A program made the translations under genes and the position numbers. A stretch of 5,209 bases of DNA from Anaerolineales bacterium UBA2232 (lineage in GTDB: Bacteria > Chloroflexota > Anaerolineae > UBA2200). Position 1 is the stretch's first letter, and every line of letters starts with the position of its first letter. The stretch spans positions 1 to 5,209 of the forward strand of contig DDYO01000255.1 in NCBI GenBank assembly GCA_002348045.1, given 5' to 3'. The notes beneath the pieces were generated by a model. It was not told the origin of the DNA and searched no databases. It saw only the letters and a program-made list of their open reading frames with translations. This document shows, piece after piece, positions 1 through 4,612 of this stretch.

Positions 1-1
1 C

Positions 2-118
2 CTCATGCGGGCGAGCATCCCCGGCACGTTCCACGCCCTGCCGGCCCGGGCCGAGGAAATGTACTTTCCCGACGTCTTCGGCCGCAGTGACGGCTCGTTG
101 TTCACGATTCGACCATAA
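2..118 (+). CDS. C-terminal end of an unidentified protein (5' partial)
   Basis: The frame is open from the left edge to a TAA at 116-118 and gives 38 residues, ending in a segment [19 protein letters not shown]. Third codon positions are mostly G or C, as in the intact genes of this window, so this looks like genuine coding sequence rather than a chance frame. The stop lies only a few bases before the strong SD of the next gene, which suggests one transcript. No diagnostic motif is left in this short tail and I do not recognise the family. The function is unknown; only the downstream neighbours (peptidase, membrane methyltransferase) give context. Confidence 0.55.
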   Translation, partial: LMRASIPGTFHALPARAEEMYFPDVFGRSDGSLFTIRP

Positions 119-121
119 GCC

Positions 122-129
122 AAAGGAGG
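122..129 (+). promoter_or_regulatory. Shine-Dalgarno AAAGGAGG of the S51 peptidase gene
   Basis: AAAGGAGG is a near-perfect anti-16S match. It lies 16 bases before the GTG at 146, which is too far for ideal spacing, and 13 before CTG 143. It is only 4 bases before the in-frame GTA at 134. The site therefore argues that translation begins upstream of GTG 146; see the peptidase entry. Confidence 0.7.
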
Positions 130-145
130 CGCGGTACGCCGTCTG

Positions 146-787
146 GTGCTGTACAGCGATCAGGACGTCCCTGAATCCGTCGAGATGGACCGCAAGCTCA
201 CCGCTCTCCTGGACACGGACCGCCCGCGGATCGGCTACATCCCCTCCTGTGCCGATCCCGGGCGCGTTTTCTTTGAAAGATGCCGGCGCTACTATGCTCG
301 ACTGGGCGCTATCCTCGACCCCTACTTTGAGCTGGACCAGGACTACCAACCCGGACTATTGCCGCAATTGCTGGAGGCCGACGCCATCCACCTGAGCGGC
401 GGCGACACCTTCTACTTCCTCGATTGGCTGCGGGCACGGGGACTGATCCCCATCCTCCGCGACTATGCCGCCGGCGGCGGTATCCTCATCGGCGTGAGCG
501 CCGGCAGCATCCTGATGACCGCCGACGTACTGACTGCAGAGCTGTGCGGCGACGTTGCCCCATCGCCCACTTTCGATCCATCCGCTCTGGGCTTGGTGGA
601 CTTGGCTTTTGTCCCACACTGGCGCCTGGATCGGGACCCCACTCCCCTGTTGAGCTGCTCGGCGCGTCACGGGGTACCGGTCTACGGCTGCCCTGACGAT
701 GCCGGGATAATCGTCCACGACGAGATCATCGAATGGGTGGGTGAGCTGGTGAAGGTGGAAGACGCCCAGGTCATTCGCTGGCCCTAG
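146..787 (+). CDS. Peptidase family S51 (dipeptidase E-like) serine peptidase
   Basis: This is a cytoplasmic serine hydrolase of the PepE / cyanophycinase-like S51 family, which cleaves small peptides (aspartyl dipeptides in PepE itself); the substrate here is unknown. Numbering from GTG 146, the glycine loop HLSGGDTF is at 82-89 and the nucleophile elbow GVSAGS at 116-121, with Ser118 as nucleophile. The candidate catalytic histidine is His158 in FVPHW, and an acidic pair PDDAG (183-187) sits where the family carries the third triad residue. The length (213 aa) is slightly under that of E. coli PepE (about 229). Family members normally open with a strand like RLVLYSDQ, and here that strand is encoded from about 134 (VRRLVLYSDQ). 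GTG 146 therefore truncates strand 1, and the true start may be CTG 143 or a non-standard GTA 134. The gene lies in an apparent operon with the upstream tail and the downstream membrane methyltransferase. Confidence 0.88.
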   Translation: MLYSDQDVPESVEMDRKLTALLDTDRPRIGYIPSCADPGRVFFERCRRYYARLGAILDPYFELDQDYQPGLLPQLLEADAIHLSGGDTFYFLDWLRARGLIPILRDYAAGGGILIGVSAGSILMTADVLTAELCGDVAPSPTFDPSALGLVDLAFVPHWRLDRDPTPLLSCSARHGVPVYGCPDDAGIIVHDEIIEWVGELVKVEDAQVIRWP

Positions 788-808
788 AGCACTTTGGACC
801 ACTCGTCC

Positions 809-816
809 AGGAGGGA
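809..816 (+). promoter_or_regulatory. Shine-Dalgarno AGGAGGGA of the ICMT-like gene
   Basis: AGGAGGGA lies 5 bases before ATG 822 and fixes that start. I see no promoter or terminator in the 34 bases after the peptidase stop, consistent with co-transcription. Confidence 0.75.
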
Positions 817-821
817 TTGTC

Positions 822-1550
822 ATGAAGTACACCCTGCAGTGGCAGAGCGCGACGCCCGAGACCCGGCGGGCCGTTCGCAGCTGGGTCGTGCAGTCAGCCG
901 CATCCCTGATCATCTGCGCCATCCTCCTCTTTGCCCTGGCCGGCCGCGTGGACTGGCTGTGGGGTTGGGCGTGGTGGCTCATGCTCACCGCTTTCATGGC
1001 CGCCCATGTGGTCATCCTCGTGCCCATCAACCCCGATCTTCTGGCGGAGCGAGAGAAGGGACTGGCCGACCCCCGCATCAAGCCTTGGGATCGGTGGCTC
1101 GCCTCTGTCGCTGGCGGGATACTTGCCATGATCGTAATGGTGATTGCGGCCCTGAATCAGCGCTTCCGATGGGCCAAGCCCCTTCCAACAGTCATCCAGT
1201 ACGGCGGAGTGATCCTCGCGGTCGCAGGCTATGCCTTGTTCCTCTGGGCAATGGCATCCAATGCGTACTTTGCCGAAGGCGTCCGCATCCAGAGCGACCG
1301 AGGGCACTCAGTCGCCCAGGGCGGGCCGTACCGCTGGGTCCGCCACCCGGGCTACCTCGGTTCCATCCTGTCCTTGCTCGGGGCGCCCCTGGTACTGGGC
1401 GCGTTGGGTGCCATGGTCCCCTCAGCCATTGGGGCGGCTCTTTTCGTGCTCCGTACTCACCTTGAGGACCAAACGCTTCAGAAGGAACTGGAGGGGTATG
1501 CCGCGTACGCCCTCCGGGTACCATACCGCCTCGTTCCTGGACTGTGGTGA
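822..1550 (+). CDS. Isoprenylcysteine carboxyl methyltransferase (ICMT)-family membrane protein
   Basis: This is a polytopic membrane protein of 242 aa, in the range usual for bacterial members of the ICMT/PEMT-like SAM-dependent methyltransferase superfamily. Hydrophobic segments lie at roughly 23-41, 46-69, 92-112, 123-146 and 178-210. The C-terminal part holds the family's SAM-binding signature GPYRWVRHPGYLG (168-180, with the RHPxY core at 174-178). It is followed by an acidic pair ED (215-216) after a helix, then E222, GY and the terminal YRLVPGLW (235-242). The acidic pair is usually EE in ICMTs; ED is a mild change. Bacteria generally lack prenylated CaaX proteins, so the acceptor is unknown; a lipid or other small hydrophobic substrate is possible. 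It follows the S51 peptidase by 34 bases. The start at ATG 822 is set by a strong SD. Confidence 0.88.
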   Translation: MKYTLQWQSATPETRRAVRSWVVQSAASLIICAILLFALAGRVDWLWGWAWWLMLTAFMAAHVVILVPINPDLLAEREKGLADPRIKPWDRWLASVAGGILAMIVMVIAALNQRFRWAKPLPTVIQYGGVILAVAGYALFLWAMASNAYFAEGVRIQSDRGHSVAQGGPYRWVRHPGYLGSILSLLGAPLVLGALGAMVPSAIGAALFVLRTHLEDQTLQKELEGYAAYALRVPYRLVPGLW

Positions 1551-1598
1551 GCCAACAGTGCCGCTCCTATCCGAAACCAGGGCTTCGTCCATCTACAT

Positions 1599-1627
1599 TT
1601 GACCGCTGCCCGGTCCCCTGCGATAAT
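1599..1627 (+). promoter_or_regulatory. Sigma-70-type promoter for heliorhodopsin
   Basis: The -35 box TTGACC (1599-1604) matches five of six consensus bases. The -10 box GATAAT (1622-1627) also matches five of six, and the spacer is exactly 17 bases. TG at 1619-1620, one base before the -10, makes an extended -10. A transcript would start near 1634 and leave a leader of about 24 bases before ATG 1658. No operator is obvious around it. Confidence 0.72.
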
Positions 1628-1643
1628 GCGAGCACCTCAACAC

Positions 1644-1648
1644 AGGAG
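1644..1648 (+). promoter_or_regulatory. Shine-Dalgarno AGGAG deciding the heliorhodopsin start
   Basis: AGGAG within CACAGGAGAA lies 9 bases before ATG 1658. The same frame stays open further upstream to 1544, but that stretch overlaps the preceding gene and contains the promoter, so ATG 1658 is the start. Confidence 0.75.
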
Positions 1649-1657
1649 AATATCACA

Positions 1658-2464
1658 ATGACCAAGAAAGCCAAGTCGTTCGGCGCCCCGCAGGTCAACG
1701 ACAAGGTCTACACCGGACTGCGCAATTTCAACTCGATCATGGCTCTCCTGCACCTCATCCAGGGCACCGCGATGGTCCTGCTCAGCAACGACACAACTTA
1801 TCCCATCTATACCAACTACCTCAAGTTCGACTTTACCAACTTTAGCCTCACGCCCAACCCCACCCTGGCGTACCGCCTCCCGTTCGGCCCTGCCGTAGCG
1901 CTGTTCCTGCTCATCTCCGCCGCGGCCCACATGATCCTCTCCACCTTTGGCTTCAAGTGGTACGTCAGAAACCTCAGCAAGGGCAAGAATCCCGCCCGGT
2001 TCTATGAGTACGCCCTCAGCTCATCCCTGATGATCGTCCTCATCGCCATGCTGGTGGGCGTCTGGGACCTGGGATCCCTCATCCTGATGTTCGCCCTCAA
2101 TGCCACCATGAACCTGTTTGGCATCTTGATGGAAGAGCACAACCAGACTACCCCGCGCACCGACTGGACTTCCTTCATCTTTGGCTGCTTTGCCGGCATC
2201 GTGCCGTGGATCGTCATCACCCTGTACTTCCTCGGCGCCCTGTCGAACCCCGACGCCAAGCCGCCGGCGTTCGTGTACGCCATCATCCCCACCATCTTTG
2301 TCTTCTTCAACATCTTTGCGGTGAACATGGTCCTGCAGTACAAGAAGGTGGGCCGCTGGAAGGACTATCTCTTTGGCGAGCGGGTCTACATCATCCTCAG
2401 CCTGCTGGCCAAGACGGCGCTGGCCTGGCAAATCTTTGCCGGCACCCTGGCGCCAGTCCGGTGA
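1658..2464 (+). CDS. Heliorhodopsin (retinal-binding seven-helix photoreceptor)
   Basis: This is a 268-aa seven-helix membrane protein that I recognise as a heliorhodopsin by recall of the type protein 48C12. Matching blocks are EYALSSSLMIVLIA (117-130), FGCFAGIVPWI (175-185), FVYAII (205-210) and LLAKTALAWQIFAGTL (249-264). Lys252 corresponds to the retinal Schiff-base lysine (K241 in 48C12), Glu117 to the counterion (E107), and Ser248 to S237. His32 and His91 correspond to the core histidines H23 and H80. Rough helices are 24-44, 76-97, 116-136, 137-158, 171-193, 205-227 and 240-264, with a long polar/aromatic loop after helix 1 (about 44-72). Heliorhodopsins sit inverted in the membrane (N-terminus cytoplasmic), have slow photocycles, do not pump ions in tested cases, and are thought to be sensors or regulators. 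The gene has its own promoter. No retinal synthesis gene is visible here, so the chromophore must come from elsewhere in the genome or the environment. Confidence 0.95.
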   Translation: MTKKAKSFGAPQVNDKVYTGLRNFNSIMALLHLIQGTAMVLLSNDTTYPIYTNYLKFDFTNFSLTPNPTLAYRLPFGPAVALFLLISAAAHMILSTFGFKWYVRNLSKGKNPARFYEYALSSSLMIVLIAMLVGVWDLGSLILMFALNATMNLFGILMEEHNQTTPRTDWTSFIFGCFAGIVPWIVITLYFLGALSNPDAKPPAFVYAIIPTIFVFFNIFAVNMVLQYKKVGRWKDYLFGERVYIILSLLAKTALAWQIFAGTLAPVR

Positions 2465-2506
2465 CCGGAGGGACCCTGGGCTCTTGCGCAATGGGGCGAC
2501 AGCACT

Positions 2507-2674
2507 ATGACGACCCTTCATGACTCGGAAACCATGTCCTACGTGGACACACAGGCCGAGATCGGGGTGACCAAGCATAGCGGAGGTTGGGAAGCGACAC
2601 ACGACCGGTGGCCCCTGTGCCAACTCGGTGCTGCCCAGTGCATGGGCTATGTCCTGCTGGTGGGACGCAAGTAG
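2507..2674 (+). pseudogene. N-terminal remnant of a class I SAM-dependent methyltransferase
   Basis: A 55-codon frame runs from ATG 2507 to TAG 2672-2674 with coding-like composition. It resembles the N-terminal cap of a group of class I SAM methyltransferases: ETMSYVDTQAEIGVTKH (8-24) followed by SGGWEAT (25-31) and an LCQL segment (37-40), where relatives usually have HPGG...AT...LC. It ends at VLLVGRK (49-55), exactly where motif I (VLDVGCGxG) should be. The Asp and Cys are lost and no glycine loop or catalytic domain follows. It is therefore probably a decayed or truncated gene, not an active enzyme. A run of G at 2493-2496 is a weak SD. The TAG is directly followed by the GTG of the ygbA-like gene, so any remaining translation could couple to it. 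It could instead be a small leader ORF; I favour remnant. Confidence 0.6.
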
Positions 2675-3010
2675 GTGCCCTCGAAGAGAATCCGCGAAGA
2701 GAAGCGCACCGTCGATGCCATGATCCGCCTCCACTGCGCTCACCACCATGCGCCCCGCGACGGGCTGTGCATCGAGTGCGCCGACTTGGCGGCCTTCGCC
2801 TTTGACCGGCTGGACCGCTGCCCATTTGGCGCCGGCAAGACCACCTGCGCCCGCTGTCCGGTGCACTGCTACCAGCCGGACCAACGGGTGCGCATCCGCC
2901 AGGTGATGCGCTATGCTGGCCCGCGAATGCTGTGGCGGCATCCGCTGATGGCCCTGCGGCATGCGCTGGCGGGCATGAGGAGCCGGCCAGTAGCACCGCC
3001 CAAGGGATGA
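2675..3010 (+). CDS. ygbA: YgbA-like protein (nitrous oxide-stimulated promoter family, YgbA_NO)
   Basis: This is a small cytoplasmic protein of 111 aa that matches the YgbA_NO family nearly end to end. The hallmark block is RCPFGAGKTTCARCPVHCY (48-66), followed by AGPRMLWRHPLMALRH (81-96). Cysteines at 21, 32, 35, 49, 58, 61 and 65, with the HHH cluster at 23-25 and H64, suggest binding of a metal or iron-sulphur cluster, although the family's chemistry is not settled. In enterobacteria ygbA belongs to the NsrR nitric-oxide regulon and is linked to recovery from nitrosative stress. The start is GTG 2675: the family's basic helix (RIREEKRTVDAMI) precedes the first internal ATG, and a weak SD GGTGGGA lies at 2659-2665. 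It lies 210 bases after heliorhodopsin and may share its transcript. I see no NsrR-type operator. Confidence 0.9.
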   Translation: MPSKRIREEKRTVDAMIRLHCAHHHAPRDGLCIECADLAAFAFDRLDRCPFGAGKTTCARCPVHCYQPDQRVRIRQVMRYAGPRMLWRHPLMALRHALAGMRSRPVAPPKG

Positions 3011-3079
3011 ACCGAGGCCGGACCGTACATCGTCCCCGGTGAGAGACGGGTGAGGCATCTGTGCTCTGCATCGAAGCGA

Positions 3080-3093
3080 ACACCAATTGTTGT
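3080..3093 (+). promoter_or_regulatory. Imperfect palindrome, possible operator upstream of the TPR gene
   Basis: ACACCAATTGTTGT is a 14-base inverted repeat with six of seven pairs matching, centred on AATT. It sits in an otherwise GC-rich gap about 28 bases before ATG 3121. An A-rich stretch GAAAAT (3094-3099), with TG one base ahead, could be a weak extended -10, but I find no fitting -35. The role is a guess. Confidence 0.3.
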
Positions 3094-3120
3094 GAAAATG
3101 CGCCAAGACAGGAGTTGACG

Positions 3121-4089
3121 ATGGCCAAAGAACGATCCCAGCCTATGGGTCACCCCTCCCAGCAGAAATCCCGCTCCCATGCGGCGCCACGTGATGCCAG
3201 GGATTTGCTCGACGCCGATGGCGACGCTGAAGCCGGCAGCCTGGACCAAGCTAAGCTGGGCCAGCAAGGTATCGGAGCTGCGCATCAGGGCCGCTTCATG
3301 TTGGGGCCCCTCGAGCCCCTGCCCGAGAACCCGCTGGAAAAAGCCCAGTGCATCATGGAAGAAGCCTGGCAAGCCAGCGGTCGCCGTCGGATCACCCTCG
3401 CCCGCAAAGCCCTCACGTACTCCAAGGACTGTGCAGATGCCTACGTCCTCTTGGCGAGCGAGGCGGCCAAGAGCATTGGGGAAAGTCTGGAGTTGCTGCA
3501 GCTCGGCGTGGCTGCCGGAGAGCGCGCCATCGGCCCCGAGCGCTTCGCCTCTTGGAAGGGGCGCTTTTGGCTGCACGACACGGCACGCCCATACATGAAC
3601 GCCCGCGCGGGACTGGCAGGCTGCTTATGGGCCATGGGCCGCCATCAAGAGGCCCTGGACCACTACGCCGACTTGCTTCGACTTAACCGCAGCGACAACC
3701 AGGGCATGCGCTATGTCCTGGCATCGTGCTTGCTGGAGCTGAATCGCGACGACGAGCTGGGCGAGCTGCTGGACCGGTATCCTAGGGACCCGTGGGCGGC
3801 GTGGACCTACACCCGGGCCCTGTGGTCCTTCCGCCGCCAGGGGGCCAACCGGGTTTCCAACCAGGCCCTCCGCAAGGCCCTCCAGTCGAACCGCTATGTG
3901 CCCCTCTACCTGCTGGGTCTACTGGAGCTGCCCAAAGAGGCGCCTGCCGGGGAGACCCTGGGCGGTGAAGACGAGGCCATATCTTACGTCTCAGAAAACG
4001 CTGCGGCGTGGATGGTAACTCCGGGCGCGGTAGAGTGGCTGTTGGGCGAGATGCTGAAGCGGGCCGAGAAGGCCTTGCGTAAGTTCTAG
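3121..4089 (+). CDS. Tetratricopeptide-repeat protein, ST7-like
   Basis: This is a 322-aa soluble helical protein. Residues 1-70 are polar and low in hydrophobics, probably a flexible tail. From about 72 a TPR solenoid begins: AQCIMEEAWQASGRRRITLARKAL-like helices (75-98), then SKDCADAYVLLASEAA (101-116). An ELLQLGVAAGERAIG helix spans 124-138, and ARPYMNARAGLAGCLWAMG (155-173) leads into the canonical repeat EALDHYADLLRLNRSDNQG (177-195). LASCLLEL (200-207) and a C-terminal repeat with NRYVPLYLLG (257-266) follow. The block DCADAYVLLA...ARPYMRARAGLA is typical of bacterial proteins annotated as TPR or ST7-domain proteins, whose function is unknown; TPRs mediate protein-protein contacts. No signal peptide is seen. 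ATG 3121 is preceded by CAGGAG (3109-3114) at 6-base spacing, so I prefer it to the in-frame GTG at 3061. It is followed by a DUF6508 gene, possibly co-transcribed. Confidence 0.82.
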   Translation: MAKERSQPMGHPSQQKSRSHAAPRDARDLLDADGDAEAGSLDQAKLGQQGIGAAHQGRFMLGPLEPLPENPLEKAQCIMEEAWQASGRRRITLARKALTYSKDCADAYVLLASEAAKSIGESLELLQLGVAAGERAIGPERFASWKGRFWLHDTARPYMNARAGLAGCLWAMGRHQEALDHYADLLRLNRSDNQGMRYVLASCLLELNRDDELGELLDRYPRDPWAAWTYTRALWSFRRQGANRVSNQALRKALQSNRYVPLYLLGLLELPKEAPAGETLGGEDEAISYVSENAAAWMVTPGAVEWLLGEMLKRAEKALRKF

Positions 4090-4110
4090 GCTCGATTGAG
4101 TTCAGAGCTA

Positions 4111-4140
4111 CTGGCCGGCGGCAGAGGCGAGGCCGGCCAG
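4111..4140 (+). promoter_or_regulatory. Hairpin between the TPR and DUF6508 genes
   Basis: CTGGCCGGC (4111-4119) pairs perfectly with GCCGGCCAG (4132-4140), giving a 9-bp GC-rich stem with a 12-base loop. No T run follows, so it is not a classic intrinsic terminator. The 3' arm overlaps AGGGA (4139-4143), the only SD-like site before ATG 4157, so it may limit initiation of the next gene or act as an attenuator or 3'-end stabiliser. Confidence 0.5.
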
Positions 4141-4156
4141 GGATGTAACAGTAATC

Positions 4157-4549
4157 ATGCACACTATTAAAGTCGAAGGAATCACCCGCCAACGTGCCGA
4201 TGAGCTCCTTGCCTTTCTGCCCTGGCTGAGTGCGCCCGGACAGGTCTTTGTCTTGCGCTGGGCCGGCGGCGAGCCCATCGACGAAAAGACCATAACCATG
4301 TCTGTTCCGGTCTATGCGCCCGAGGTGCTGGCCTTCTTTCGGGCGGCTGGCCAACGCTGGTGGATGGACCACGGCTACCGGCCACAGGCGGCAGCCGCCA
4401 TGCTGGCCGATCAGGACCTAGTTGACCTGGCCACGATCGAGGAGATCCAGACCCTCCTCACCTACTGCGTACGTTGCGAGCGCTTTGGCGACGGCTCCTG
4501 GGAACGCCTGCTGGTGAGCGGCCGTCTGCAGGCGGTCTTGCGCGCTTAG
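4157..4549 (+). CDS. DUF6508 family protein
   Basis: This is a small, probably cytoplasmic protein of 130 aa. The C-terminal third carries the conserved feature of DUF6508: IEEIQTLLTYCVRCERFGDG (94-113), then SWERLLVSGRLQAVLR (114-129). Relatives typically read TLLTYCVRGERFCDGHW...G.I..LL. Here the usual Gly after VR is Cys107, the second Cys is Gly111 and the His before W is Ser114, so the cysteine has shifted position. The N-terminal half (GITRQRADELLAFLPWLS) is helical, followed by a short strand-rich stretch and the segment APEVLAFFRAAGQRWWMDHGY (54-74). The function of the family is unknown. The start at ATG 4157 has only a weak, distant AGGGA (13 bases away), partly inside a hairpin. 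It follows the TPR gene by 67 bases and is convergent with the minus-strand methyltransferase. Confidence 0.75.
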   Translation: MHTIKVEGITRQRADELLAFLPWLSAPGQVFVLRWAGGEPIDEKTITMSVPVYAPEVLAFFRAAGQRWWMDHGYRPQAAAAMLADQDLVDLATIEEIQTLLTYCVRCERFGDGSWERLLVSGRLQAVLRA

Positions 4550-4592
4550 CCGCGCTCCAACCCGATCTGCTAAAGCCTGACGCATCACGGCC

Positions 4593-4609
4593 GGGCGCAG
4601 GACGTGCCC
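4593..4609. terminator. Weak hairpin in the convergent intergenic gap
   Basis: GGGCGC (4593-4598) can pair with GTGCCC (4604-4609), giving six pairs including one G-T wobble and a 5-base loop. It lies in the 63-base gap between the converging DUF6508 and methyltransferase genes, where a two-way terminator would be expected. Neither side has a T tract, so this is only a candidate. Confidence 0.25.
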
Positions 4610-4612
4610 CTG

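Noticed and set aside
356..1129. 257-codon minus-strand frame opposite the peptidase and ICMT-like genes
   Set aside because: It spans two well-supported plus-strand genes and shows no family motif.
1544..1657. Upstream extension of the heliorhodopsin frame to GTG 1544
   Set aside because: It overlaps the end of the ICMT-like gene, contains the promoter, and the added residues match no heliorhodopsin N-terminus; ATG 1658 has an SD.
2465..2506. Terminator after heliorhodopsin
   Set aside because: Short AGGG/CCCT and CCC/GGG complements exist, but they are too close to fold and no T run follows.
3034..3051. CCCG...CGGG hairpin after ygbA as a terminator
   Set aside because: The stem has only 4 pairs and no T run follows.
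2021..3106. Long minus-strand open frames opposite heliorhodopsin and ygbA (up to 361 codons)
   Set aside because: They lie antisense to genes with clear family motifs, and the translations are rich in His/Arg/Gly/Pro without any recognisable domain, as expected for shadows in GC-rich DNA.
3061..3120. Upstream GTG 3061 start for the TPR protein
   Set aside because: The added 20 residues are cysteine-rich and not family-like, while ATG 3121 has a well-spaced CAGGAG.
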